Assembly: GCF_902713425.1 (NCBI RefSeq)
Contig: NC_081198.1
Span: forward strand, 20,381,188-20,445,187
DNA length: 64,000 bases
Direction of reading: 5' to 3'
DNA from: Acipenser ruthenus
Taxonomy: Eukaryota; Chordata; Actinopteri; Acipenseriformes; Acipenseridae
The notes beneath the pieces were generated by a model. The model saw nothing but the letters and a program-made list of their open reading frames with translations. It ran no database searches and was not told the origin of the DNA. The stretch's first letter is position 1. Each line of letters begins with the position of its first letter. This document shows positions 20,293-31,044 of the stretch, one piece after another. A program made the position numbers and the translations under genes.

Positions 20293-20326
20293 ACACTTGA
20301 TCTTAGCCAAAAGGCCGAGAAGCGAT
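20293..20326 (-). pseudogene. RNU2: U2 5' stub (nt 1-34) upstream of element D
   Basis: Wild-type U2 nt 1-34 with a complete promoter to its right. The element 5' leader follows directly. Confidence 0.9.
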
Positions 20327-20921
20327 GGCGACTTGGCCCTTGCCCGGGGCCCCCCAGCCCGGATGGCACAGGGGGATTCAAAGGTGGGTGCAAAATTTCA
20401 AGCACAAGCAGACCCCAAAAAACGGGCTGCTGCTTCCAGGGGGAAATGTGCAATTTAAGCAGGAGAAAACAAAGCAAAAACACACACATAACACCAAAAA
20501 CAAAACATAAACTGGCGGAGTGCGTCTTACAAATAGTCATGCCAAGCTGCTATGCTGTGCAAGGTGCCTTGGGTAACTACAACTGTGCCTCGCTGGCTGG
20601 CTGGCTAAGAAGGACCTGGCATAGGGACATGTTCCACCACACTTGTCTGGTTAACTGCATGCTCCCAGGAAACAAACTGCTGCTGTCTACATCATCACCA
20701 CATGTGAATAAAAGAAAGAAAGAAAGCAAGAAAGAAAGAGAGAAAGAAAGAGAAAGAGAGAAAGAGAGAAAGAAAGAGAGAAAGAAAGAAAGAGAGAAAG
20801 AAAAAAAGAAGTAAAACGGCGGGAAAACTTGCATCAACACTGGCACTCTCCCTCCAGCAGGGGTAGACAAAATGCTCACAGGAGAGATCCAGATCTGACT
20901 TTGACCAACGTTAGAGAAAGG
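20327..20921 (-). repeat. U2 array spacer
   Basis: Complete spacer. PSE-like and distal blocks present, three GGCT units, microsatellite about 20708-20806. Confidence 0.9.
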
Positions 20922-21108
20922 TGTGCACCGTTCCCGGAGGTACTGCAATACCGGGCCGATGCGTGGAGTGGACGGAGCAAGCCCCTGTTCCATCTCCCGA
21001 TTCCAAAAATCAATTTAATATATGGTCCCCTGATAGGGGACGTATCAGATATTAAACTGATAAGAACAGATACTACACTTGATCTTAGCCAAAAGGCCGA
21101 GAAGCGAT
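20922..21108 (-). ncRNA. RNU2: U2 snRNA, complete, consensus sequence
   Basis: 187 nt and identical to the array consensus as far as I can compare by eye, including the branch-site pairing GTAGTA, stem-loops IIa and IIb, Sm site GATTTTTGG and the 3' terminal stem. The PSE-like element, distal element and 3' box are all in place, so it has every visible part of a working U2 gene. Confidence 0.95.
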
Positions 21109-21713
21109 GGCGACTTGGCCCTTGCCCGGGGCCCCCCAGCCCGGATGGCACAGGGGGATTCAAAGGTGGGTGCAAAATTTCAAGCACAAGCAGACCCCAA
21201 AAAACGGGCTGCTGCTTCCAGGGGGGAAATGTGCAATTTAAGCAGGAGAAAACAAAGCAAAAACACACACATAACACCAAAAACAAAACATAAACTGGAG
21301 GAGTGCGTCTTACAAATAGTCATGCCAAGCTGCTATGCTGTGCAAGGTGCCTTGGGTAACTACAACTGTGCCTCGCTGGCTGGCTGGCTGGCTGGCTGGC
21401 TAAGAAGGACCTGGCATAGGGACATGTTCCACCACACTTGTCTGGTTAGCTGCATGCTCCCAGGAAACAAACTGCTGCTGTCTACATCATCACCACATGT
21501 GAATAAAAGAAAGAAAGAAAGCAAGAAAGAAAGAGAGAAAGAAAGAGAGATAGAGAGAAAGAGAGAAAGAAAGAGAATGAAAGAGAGAAAGAAAAAAAAG
21601 AAGTAAAACGGCGGGAAAACTTGCATCAACACTGGCACTCTCCCTCCAGCAGGGGTAGACAAAATGCTCACAGGAGAGATCCAGATCTGACTTTGACCAA
21701 CGTTAGAGAAAGG
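21109..21713 (-). repeat. U2 array spacer
   Basis: Complete spacer with five GGCT units (near 21376-21400) and a microsatellite at about 21507-21598. Confidence 0.9.
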
Positions 21714-21858
21714 TGTGCACCGTTCCCGGAGATACTGCAATACCAGGCCGATGCGTGGAGTGGACGGAGCAAGCCCCTGTTCCATCTCCCGATTCCAAAA
21801 ATCAATTTAATATATGGTCCCCTGATAGGGGACGTATCAGATATTAAACTGATAAGAA

Positions 21859-21863
<5 letters not shown>
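21714..21863 (-). pseudogene. RNU2: U2 snRNA 3' portion downstream of element E
   Basis: U2 nt ~38-187 with two substitutions in the 3' terminal stem region. Cut by the poly(A) of element E. Confidence 0.9.
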
Positions 21864-21890
<27 letters not shown>

Positions 21891-22110
21891 CTGCTCAGAA
21901 ATTAGTCTCACTATTTTCCCCGAAATTAACAGACCACATATCTTCATCACAGTTTTCCCAATTATTCATATTCACATTATTAAATTTTATTTACACAAAT
22001 TTCCCTTCCCAGCCTCCCCCAACCTTGATTAAATGCTACCTCCCCCATCTTCCTGATTTCCAACTTACATTCTAATTTCACCCGTGATTTCGTTTCACAA
22101 ACCAACTGTA

Positions 22111-25100
22111 CTACCGACTTCCCTTGTTTCTTTTTTTACACTGCTCATTCCTATCCCTCCACACAATTTCTTTCCCAATACTAATAATTCCCCAAATTAC
22201 TCTCCCAACTTCACTCCCCATCCCTTCCAACCCTTCCTCCCATAATATAAATTCTGGACTTAAATCAAGATTTTCTTTAACTAACCTTAATAACTTTTTA
22301 ATTTCTCCCCAAAAACCATTAACCAGATGACAACTCCAGAAGGCATGCCATACCGTCTCCTCCTGCGGACACCCCCTTGGACACTTGCCGTTGAGAATCT
22401 GACCTTCCCTACGCAATCTTTCTCTGACAGGTAACCTATCTAAGGCCGCCAACCAATTCAAATCCTTTATTTCATTTGGCTGATTTTTTAATTGTATTGC
22501 CCCCCAATTAATTTTCCTAGCACCCGCCTTCCTCACCCCCGATAGTAGCATTTTTCCTTTTAAAACTTTATACATTTTCTTATGCTCCTCTACCAAATCA
22601 TCCTTGAGCACCTCTGGGTGTGCTCTTAAAAATAGTAACACCTTTTCATAGTGCCATGGTAACTGCTCAGCCTTTGGTCCCACATTATCCCATGACACTA
22701 AACCTTTAACTAAAAAAGCCCCCCAAAGTTTCATAAAATAATATGCCTTATGCCGTACCTTTTCCTTTAGTATTTTCACTATAAAACATACAAACAAAAT
22801 CTCCAATTTCAAAGGAATAGACACTATACCCCTCCCCCCCTCTTCAATCTCCAAATACATGTGTTCCCTTTTAACCGGTTCATACCTGCCTCCCCAAATA
22901 AAGGAAAACACTAACCTTGTTAAAATCAATTTATACTTAGTTGGAACAGGAAAGACTAGGGCTAAGTAAATCAAACCTGATAAAACATCAGCCTTAACAA
23001 CTAACCCCTTACCCGTAATACTAAGCCGCCTAGTTTTCCATAAGCCTAATTTTTTCTTCACCCTTTCAATTTTTTCCTCCCAATTCTTTCCAGCTGAATC
23101 GCTGTTATAAAATTTAACTCCTAGAATTTTTAGCCCATCATTGCAAATAGAAAACCCGTGCCTTATGTCTTTCCTGTTCCTCCAACTACCACAGTACATT
23201 ATTGCAGATTTTCCCACATTAATTGCAGACCCTGTAGCTTCACAATATAACCCCAACACCTCTACTATCTTGTCCAAGCCCCTATCTGTGGTGAAAAAAA
23301 CAGTAGTGTCATCTGCGTACTGAGCCACTTTGGCCCTCTCTCCACCTCCCCCAGGGATATGCACCCCTTCAATCCCTTTCTCTTGCCTTAACATCTCTGC
23401 CAAAGGTTCAATGAATAATACATATAACAATGGAGAAAGAGGACACCCTTGCCTAACCCCTCCTTTCTGCTTCACTGAGGCACCCAGAGTTCCATTAATT
23501 TTAACCTTACTACAAACATTATTGTATAACACCTTCACCCAGGCCACAAAATTATCCCCAAAATTCATTTTCTTTAACACTTTAAACAAAAAATTATGAT
23601 TCACCCGATCAAAAGCTTTTTCTTGATCCAAACTTAAAATCCCCAAAGCCAAATCTCTATCTTCTGCCCAACTAATCAGATCCCTTATTAAAGATAAATT
23701 GTAAGACCCCGTCCTGCCTCTCACCCCACAAGTTTGGTCCTCACTCACCACAACTCCCATCACTTCCTTTAATCTGTTAGTTAATACCTTACTTAAAATT
23801 TTGTAGTCCACACATAATAATGTTATTGGTCTCCAGTTTCTAATGTCTCTCTTATCCCCCTTTTTATATATTAAGTGAATAATCCCTGTCTTCATTGACT
23901 CACTAAGCTCCTTTCTCTTAAAAATTTCCTTATACACCTCCACCAAATCCTTTTTAACTAAATCCCACAGTGAAACATAAAATTCTTTCGGAAGCCCACC
24001 CCCCCAGGGGTCTTATTCCCCTTCATAGCCAATAAAGCCCTCTCTACTTCTGCCACTTTAATTTCCCCCTCCAATTCAACCTTATCCTCCTCACCCAACT
24101 TTCTCCCTAATTTACTTAACAACACCTCACCCTTCTCCTCGTCCACAACTCTTTCAGCAAACATCTCCTTGTAAAAAGAACACACATGATTAAACACTTC
24201 CTCCTTTCTACTCACTACCTTCCCTTCACTAGTGACCACACCCTCCACCCATTCTCTTCTTTGTTTTTGTTTGACTGTCTGAAAAAAATATTTTGTTATT
24301 TTCTCATCTTTCTCTCGCTCCTCTTCTTTTGCTAAGAAGGCAAATTCTTTAACTCTATTCACATAATACTCCTTAATTTCCTTCTTTGCCTCTATAATTT
24401 CTTCTTCTACCATTAACCCCCTATTCATTTCACCTATTAGCCTTTGTAACCTCCTATTTACCCTCCTCACCACTCTTCTCTCCTCCTCTCTCTTCTCCTT
24501 GGAGTACCGTCTGCAGAATTCTGCTAGATTAACTTTCAATTTCTCCCACCAAACTAAAATATTGCTAAACCCCCCCTTAAATTCTTGCCATAATTTATAG
24601 AATTCTCTCAAACTCTTCACAAATGTCTCGTCCTGTAGTAAACTAATATTAAATTTCCAAAACCCCTTCCCAAGATTCACTGTACCCCCCTCTATTGACA
24701 TCACTACCATATCATGGTCAGACCCCCAACATGGTAAAATCTTACACTCTTTAACCTTAATCTCTTGTGAAGTGAAAAAATAATCTAACCTGCTTTGATG
24801 CCCTCTAGTGTTCCTCCATGTGTACCCCACTCCATCTTTATACAACCCTCTATATGCATCCTTTAATTTATAATTTTGAGTTTCTTTTAACAGATATTTC
24901 CCTGTAAAATCCAGCTCAGCTCCCCTTTCTGTACTATCTACCGAAGTATTAAAATCACCTCCCAATATGACCTTTTTGTTAGTATCTAACAAAAACACAA
25001 AATCCTTGAAAAACTGTAATCTTTTGGTAGGATTGCATGGTGCATAGATATTAATAAGCCTATATTTCTGCCCCCCCATCATACCATCTACTACCATTAA

Positions 25101-25376
25101 TCTCCCTGGTACCACTGTTAACACATTTTCAATAATCATTTCACTACCCTTCACCAGTACCCCCAATCCATCAGAGTGTACATTACCCACACTCCAAAAT
25201 GAAACCCCCCCAGTCCAGTCCCTTGAGAACTTTTTGAAGTCCATTTCATCCCGAAGGTGACACTCTTGCAAAAAACAAATGTTAAAGGGCATCAATGCCA
25301 AAGACAAAAATATTGCAGCTCTTTTCTCCCTGTCCCTTAAACCCCTTACATTTAAAGTTACTACCTTGAAGTCCAT
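22111..25376 (-). pseudogene. Element E ORF2, APE endonuclease-reverse transcriptase, one frameshift
   Basis: The start taken is the ATG at 25374-25376 (MDFKVVTLNVRG), since the in-frame codon before it is TTG. This ORF2 lacks the hydrophobic leader seen in the other families. Endonuclease motifs: TLNVRG, LQECH, GGDFNT, SRLDYFF and SDH. The frame is lost at the C run near 24000, inside the conserved GNKTPGGDGLP block. It resumes with NWRPITLLCVDYKI, LDQEKAFDRVNH, GVRQGCPLS and YADD, and ends with the Cys/His motif CPRGCPQEETVWHAFWSC. Confidence 0.9.
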
Positions 25377-25403
25377 CAAAAAGAATTAGGGTTTCTCTTC
25401 CAT

Positions 25404-26816
25404 TCACATAACTACAGCAACTTTAGCTACATCATCCTGCTCCAAAAAATCCATTGAATTCTGAGAATCCACATCTGACACTGCCACCTCCTGACCACAA
25501 GGGATAGTCTGTGAATCCGCACTATTATTACTGCTGCCATCATCCTCCTCCTCTGATGGTGTCAGCTCAGGTATCAAAGGAGAGCTTCCTGCTTCTGAAG
25601 GCTCAACCACAGAAGTTTCTTCCTCTTCGAGTACTTCATAGGAATTAGAAGTGTCCACCAAATAAATTTTGTTTTCACTTTCTGCTAGCTCCTTACACTT
25701 CCTTTTGTTTGTTCTTCTCTTTTCAACACTCCACTTTCCTTCTTCTATAGGGACGGAATGGCCCAGAAGCTGACTTCCCTCTGCTGCAATACCTTCCCTA
25801 GCCTGAGACTCCATTTCTTCCCCCCAGGATGCACCAGAAGATCTAGCCACATTCCCAGGTAAGTTGTCAGGTAAGTTGACAGGTAAAACCTGATTTATTT
25901 CTTTGTTTGTATTAGATATTTCCTCTACCTCCGTTCTCGCGATTGCTGTGACCTCCATTGCAGCTTCTACACCTGCCACCTCCTCCGCTGCCGCCACAAC
26001 CTCCTTATCAGTTAAGGAGGCTGCCGGACCCTCCTCTTGCTGTTTCTTGTTTTTATTCCTCCACTCCCTCATAACATCCTCAACGGGAGGTAGGTTCTCA
26101 AAAACCCCTGCATAGGATCTTCTTTCTCTGCAGTCCCTCCTGACATGGCTTGCATCTCCACAATTGTGACATTTTTTTGAATTTTTGCATTCATAGGAAA
26201 AATGCCCTTTCTCTCCACAATTAAAACATCTCATCTCTTCACAGTTCTGCTCACTGTGACCATACTTTTGGCATTTCCTACAAAACTGGGGTTGACCTGA
26301 ATATAGGATGTAGCCATTAACCCCCTCCACCCTACACTTTGCAGGAGGATGTAAAAAACCCTGATGTCCATTCGGATCTTCCCTCAGGAGCACACTATAT
26401 TGTCTCTGCCCATTCCACACACCCAAACCATCTCTCCTAAATCTTGGCCCAGAAAGAATATCTACATATTTCGTCAGAAACAAATTAACACTTTGATCAG
26501 ACACATTCATGTCAAACAAGTTAATTGTTCAAACTCTGAAATTTTTTCTTTCCCTAGACTGAACTTTAAATTGCTTCAAAGGTTCCACATTTTCTTTTTC
26601 CTTACAGGCCTTTAATAGAGATTTAAAACTCGGCTCACCCATCATGGCGACATCAAAGAATTCTTCCTTCCCGTTCCTCTGGATGCCAAGAATCTCCTCC
26701 AAATTGATGCTTAGCAACTCCATAATGATGGTGCGTATAAATTCTTCTCTTTCTGGCATTCCTTCATCTTCCTTTCCACTCCAATCAAATCTTGCGGTGT
26801 TCTTCACTCCAGCCAT
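25404..26816 (-). pseudogene. Element E ORF1, gag-like with CCHC knuckles, one in-frame stop
   Basis: ATG at 26814-26816 (MAGVKNTARFDWSGK). The frame is interrupted by a TGA at 26529-26531 and continues in the same frame as TINLFDMNVSDQ. The position fits an arginine (CGA to TGA, a CpG transition). Knuckles: CRKCQKYGHSEQNC, CFNCGEKGHFSYEC and CHNCGDASHVRRDC. The C-terminal half is acidic. ORF2 begins 27 nt after the stop. Confidence 0.85.
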
Positions 26817-26884
26817 GTTGTCTCTCCTCTATCCCTAGCTCGGCACTCTCAACAATCCAGAGCTGCGGTCAAGCCACTTGCTTT

Positions 26885-26913
26885 AGATCTGAGCCAAGAG
26901 GCCGAGAAGCGAT
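26885..26913 (-). pseudogene. RNU2: U2 5' stub upstream of element E, substituted
   Basis: 29 nt of U2 with T16C and A23C, the same two changes as in the stub of element G and (with an extra deletion) element C. Complete promoter to the right. Confidence 0.85.
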
Positions 26914-27508
26914 GGCGACTTGGCCCTTGCCCGGGGCCCCCCAGCCCGGACGGCACAGGGGGATTCAAAGGTGGGTGCAAAATTTCAAGCACAAGCAGAC
27001 CCCCAAAAAACGGGCTGCTGCTTCCAGAGGGGAAATGTGCAATTTAAGCAGGAGAAAACAAAGCAAAAACACACACATAACACCAAAAACAAAACATAAA
27101 CTGGAGGAGTGCGTCTTTCAAATAGTCATGCCAAGCTGCTATGCTGTGCAAGGTGCCTTGGGTAACTACAACTGTGCCTCGCTGGCTGGCTGGCTGGCTG
27201 GCTGGCTAAGAAGGACCTGGCATAGGGACATGTTCCACCACACTTGTCTGGTTAGCTGCATGCTCCCAGGAAACAAACTGCTGCTGTCTACATCATCACC
27301 ACATGTGAATAAAAGAAAGAAAGAAAGCAAGAAAGAAAGAGAGAAAGAAAGAGAGAAAGAGAGAAAGAAAGAGAGAAAGAAAGAAAGAAAAAAAGAAGTA
27401 AAATGGCGGGAAAACTTGCATCAACACTGGAACTCTCCCTCCAGCAGGGGTAGACAAAATGCTCACAGGAGAGATCCAGATCTGACTTTGACCAACGTTA
27501 GAGAAAGG
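26914..27508 (-). repeat. U2 array spacer
   Basis: Complete spacer, five GGCT units near 27182-27204, microsatellite about 27310-27392. Confidence 0.9.
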
Positions 27509-27695
27509 TGTGCACCGTTCCCGGAGGTACTGCAATACCGGGCCGATGCGTGGAGTGGACGGAGCAAGCCCCTGTTCCATCTCCCGATTCCAAAAATCAA
27601 TTTAATATATGGTCCCCTGATAGGGGACGTATCAGATATTAAACTGATAAGAACAGATACTACACTTGATCTTAGCCAAAAGGCCGAGAAGCGAT
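27509..27695 (-). ncRNA. RNU2: U2 snRNA, complete, consensus sequence
   Basis: 187 nt matching the consensus of the array. PSE-like element, distal element and 3' box are in place. Two neighbours to the right are the stem-loop IIb-deleted variants. Confidence 0.95.
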
Positions 27696-28286
27696 GGCGA
27701 CTTGGCCCTTGCCCGGGGCCCCCCAGCCTGGACGGCACAGGGGGATTCAAAGGTGGGTGCAAAATTTCAAGCACAAGCAGACCCCCAAAAAACGGGCTGC
27801 TGCTTCCAGAGGGGAAATGTGCAATTTAAGCAGGAGAAAACAAAGCAAAAACACACACATAACACCAAAAACAAAACATAAACTGGAGGAGTGCGTCTTA
27901 CAAATAGTCATGCCAAGCTGCTATGCTGTGCAAGGTGCCTTGGGTAACTACAACTGTGCCTCGCTGGCTGGCTGGCTGGCTGGCTAAGAAGGACCTGGCA
28001 TAGGGACATGTTCCACCACTCTTGTCTGGTTAGCTGCATGCTCCCAGGAAACAAACTGCTGCTGTCTACATCATCACCACATGTGAATAAAAGAAAGAAA
28101 GAAAGCAAGAAAGAAAGAGAGAAAGAAAGAGAGAAAGAGAGAAAGAGAGAAAGAAAGAGAGAAAGAAAAAAAGAAGTAAAACGGCGGGAAAACTTGCATC
28201 AACACTGGCACTCTCCCTCCAGCAGGGGTAGACAAAATGCTCACAGGAGAGATCCAGATCTGACTTTGACCAACGTTAGAGAAAGG
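27696..28286 (-). repeat. U2 array spacer
   Basis: Complete spacer, four GGCT units, microsatellite about 28088-28168. Confidence 0.9.
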
Positions 28287-28459
28287 TGTGCACCGTTCCC
28301 GGAGGTACTGCAATACCGGGCCGATGCGTGGAGTGGACGGAGCAAGCCCCTGTTCCATCTGTCAATTCCAAAAATCAATTTAATATATGGACGTATCAGA
28401 TATTAAACTGATAAGAACAGATACTACACTTGATCTTAGCCAAAAGGCCGAGAAGCGAT
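28287..28459 (-). ncRNA. RNU2: U2 snRNA variant lacking stem-loop IIb
   Basis: 173 nt. A 14-nt deletion removes the CCCC/GGGG hairpin of stem-loop IIb (plus strand now TATATGGACGTATC). Three substitutions lie between the Sm site and stem-loop III (plus CTCCCGATT to CTGTCAATT). The branch-point recognition region, stem-loop IIa and the Sm site are intact. Its promoter keeps the PSE-like block, but the sequence is cut at 28620 before the distal element. Function is doubtful, and it may be a pseudogene. The same variant 3' half recurs at 28693. Confidence 0.75.
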
Positions 28460-28692
28460 GGCGACTTGGCCCTTGCCCGGGGCCCCCCAGCCCAGACGGC
28501 ACAGGGGGATTCAAAGGTGGGTGCAAAATTTCAAGCACAAGCAGACCCCAAAAAAACGGGCTGCTGCTTCCAGAGGGGAAATGTGCATTTTAAGCAGGAG
28601 AAAACAAAGCAAAAACACACAGGGGTAGACAAAATGTTCAAAATGCTCACAGGAGAGATCCAGATCTGACTTTGACCAATGTTAGAGAAAGG
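28460..28692 (-). repeat. Shortened U2 spacer lacking distal element and microsatellite
   Basis: Only 233 bp between two U2 sequences against about 600 normally. At about 28620 the promoter region jumps to the 3' flank of the next copy (ACACAC joined to AGGGGTAGAC), deleting the octamer/SPH block, the GGCT repeat and the microsatellite. A short local duplication is visible (AAAATGTTCAAAATGCTC). Confidence 0.9.
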
Positions 28693-28813
28693 TGTGCACC
28701 GTTCCCGGAGGTACTGCAATACCGGGCCGATGCGTGGAGTGGACGGAGCAAGCCCCTGTTCCATCTGTCAATTCCAAAAATCAATTTAATATATGGACGT
28801 ATCAGATATTAAA
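28693..28813 (-). pseudogene. RNU2: U2 variant 3' portion, split by element H0
   Basis: Carries the same stem-loop IIb deletion and the same three substitutions as 28287-28459, so the variant was duplicated. It ends at the H0 insertion, and the 16-bp target duplication CGTATCAGATATTAAA starts at 28798. Confidence 0.85.
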
Positions 28814-29467
28814 ATACTCTTTTATTGAGATTTTACATTTTTTTTTTACATTTACACCCATTCGTTTTTTCATTCATTTTACATTTCTTTTAAAGATGAC
28901 ATTCATGCATACAGACATACATTTTGTTTTAAAAGCATTTAAAATACATTTAAAAACACCAAGACAATTGTGCTTTGTACATGGTTAAAACAGACACAGA
29001 TTAAAATCAACATGAAAAAACCTGTGCTGTTTTAAAAGTGACTGGAAAAAAAGAACCATCTATAAAAAACCAGTGCTTGTGAGGGCCGGGGAGTGCTCTC
29101 TAAAAAGGTTCAAAAGTGAACATAAAACTATATTACTAAAACAGGGACAGGGGAAAAGGGACAGTGTGTGAAACAGTGAGTTAAAATTCTAAAATTTTAA
29201 AACACTTAAAATGTAACTTTTAATAGTTAACATTAAAAATCTTTTAGATACATAAAACAAAACAAAACAAAATCAAATAAAACATTCAAAATAAATCAAA
29301 TCAAAATCCATAAAACTGAAACAAAAAGACTACATAAAACCAGGGCACCGTTCAAAAACGGTCATGCCAGCTAAAAAGGGCGGAATGCTGGCATGACAAA
29401 ATAAATAAAAGGCTTAGCGGTGCCCCGTAGTCCCGCTCCTAGGAGCTAGCGGTTCCAGTTTTTTCCT
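28814..29467 (-). other. H0 3' untranslated region
   Basis: About 650 bp, A-rich, without a gene. The minus strand ends with CTCAATAAAAGAGTA, a polyadenylation-like signal only a few nt from the insertion point, and there is no poly(A) tail. The same in H1-H3. Confidence 0.75.
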
Positions 29468-29806
29468 TCATTCCATCTTCACGTCCTGAAGTCCGGCGAT
29501 CCTCCACTCCGCGCAGGCCTTGTCCTTCCCGAGGGTCCGGTTGTCCAGAATTACAAAGTCCTTGATAAGAGTTTGTGCCCTTCTGGTCGTGGTGATAGTG
29601 TCTAGCTCCTGCTTGTGATAGACACAGACGTTACGGCCTTCCCACAGGATCTGCTTGACAACATTGATGACACGCCAAACGCACTTAGCTGTGCTGGTAG
29701 TGATTCCTCCCGCAGGCCCATAGAGCACAGTCTCAGCGGTCATCTTGGCCGTGTCAGCAAACCTGTTTAGGAAGACAGAGACAGAGAGCCAGACACTGCC
29801 AACCAC
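29468..29806 (-). pseudogene. H0 ORF2 C-terminal fragment
   Basis: 112 codons corresponding to the C-terminus of the 1147-residue ORF2 of H2/H3 (starting at VGSVWLSVSVFLNRF). It shares GITTSTAK with H3 where H1/H2 have GIDTSTAK. It lacks the endonuclease and reverse transcriptase. Confidence 0.9.
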
Positions 29807-29808
29807 AT

Positions 29809-29876
29809 CGTATCAGATATTAAACTGATAAGAACAGATACTACACTTGATCTTAGCCAAAAGGCCGAGAAGCGAT
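29809..29876 (-). pseudogene. RNU2: U2 5' portion (nt 1-68) upstream of H0
   Basis: Wild-type U2 nt 1-68 with an intact promoter. Together with 28693-28813 it is one U2 gene split by H0. Confidence 0.9.
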
Positions 29877-30477
29877 GGCGACTTGGCCCTTGCCCGGGGC
29901 CCCCCAGCCCAGACGGCACAGGGGGATTCAAAGGTGGGTGCAAAATTTCAAGCACAAGCAGACCCCAAAAAAACGGGCTGCTGCTTCCAGAGGGGAAATG
30001 TGCAATTTAAGCAGGAGAAAACAAAGCAAAAACACACACATAACACCAAAAACAAAACATAAACTGGCGGAGTGCGTCTTACAAATAGTCATGCCAAGCT
30101 GCTATGCTGTGCAAGGTGCCTTGGGTAACTACAACTGTGCCTCGCTGGCTGGCTGGCTGGCTGGCTAAGAAGGACCTGGCATAGGGACATGTTCCACCAC
30201 ACTTGTCTGGTTAGCTGCATGCTCCCAGGAAACAAACTGCTGCTGTCTACATCATCACCACATGTGAATAAAAGAAAGAAAGACAGCAAGAAAGAAAGAG
30301 AGAAAGAAAGAGAGAAAGAGAGAAAGAAAGAGAGAAAGAAAGAAAGAGAGAAAGAAAAAAAAAGAAGTAAAACGGCGGGAAAACTTGCATCAACACTGGC
30401 ACTCTCCCTCCAGCAGGGGTAGACAAAATGCTCACAGGAGAGATCCAGATCTGACTTTGACCAACGTTAGAGAAAGG
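29877..30477 (-). repeat. U2 array spacer
   Basis: Complete spacer, four GGCT units, microsatellite about 30270-30364 with the GACAGC variant start typical of units further right. Confidence 0.9.
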
Positions 30478-30627
30478 TGTGCACCGTTCCCGGAGGTACT
30501 GCAATACCGGGCCGGTGCGTGGAGTGGACGGAGCAAGCCCCTGTTCCATCTCCCGATTCCAAAAATCAATTTAATATATGGTCCCCTGATAGGGGACGTA
30601 TCAGATATTAAACTGATAAGAACAGAT
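30478..30627 (-). pseudogene. RNU2: U2 snRNA 3' portion downstream of element G
   Basis: U2 nt ~38-187 with one substitution (plus GCCGGTGCG). Cut by the A-rich 3' end of element G. Confidence 0.9.
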
Positions 30628-31044
30628 TTTTTTTTTTTTATATATATAAATATTTATTAAGTCACTGCAATATGAATATATCACATTTATGGTTATAAAA
30701 ACCATTTACAAAAACATCACAAAACCCAACCATTCCATATGGTTAAATACAACATCACTTCCTTTCAAACATCTTTTCATTTTACATTCATTATAGTCCA
30801 AACAAACCAAACCATCTAGCATACGGTCAGACCACTCCGGTAGAAATGATCTTCACACAAAAAGTAACTTTCCATGCAGTACCTTCCACTATACAGATCA
30901 AATCACACAAAAGGTATTAAAACCAGTACACTTGACCAAAAAAAAAAAGTTACAACAGTAGCGATTCCGTATTGATCAGAGCATAAACTTTTGCCCATTC
31001 TAAATAAAAGCCTCATCCAAAACCCTTAAAAATGCTCAGGACCA
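30628..31044 (-). other. Element G 3' untranslated region
   Basis: About 415 bp, A+T-rich, no gene seen. Confidence 0.7.

Larger units (their letters stand above)
21864..26884 (-). mobile_element. Element E: Keno-like U2-specific LINE with YADD reverse transcriptase
   Basis: Same U2 site and orientation. The 3' end is a poly(A) of about 26. The 5' end carries GTGGCTTGACCGCAG, separated from the U2 stub by a few non-matching nucleotides (about 26878-26885). ORF1 has one in-frame stop and ORF2 one frameshift, so the copy is close to intact. Its proteins are clearly diverged from C, D, G and H, so it is a separate family using the same site. Confidence 0.92.
28814..29808 (-). mobile_element. 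Element H0: 5'-truncated copy of the stem-loop IIa-site LINE family
   Basis: The 3' ~1 kb of the H family (3' UTR plus the last ~110 codons of ORF2), flanked by a 16-bp direct repeat, CGTATCAGATATTAAA (28798-28813 and 29809-29824), which is U2 nt ~53-68. Clean target duplication and 5' truncation are the hallmarks of target-primed reverse transcription, so this is a true insertion at that U2 site. Confidence 0.93.
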
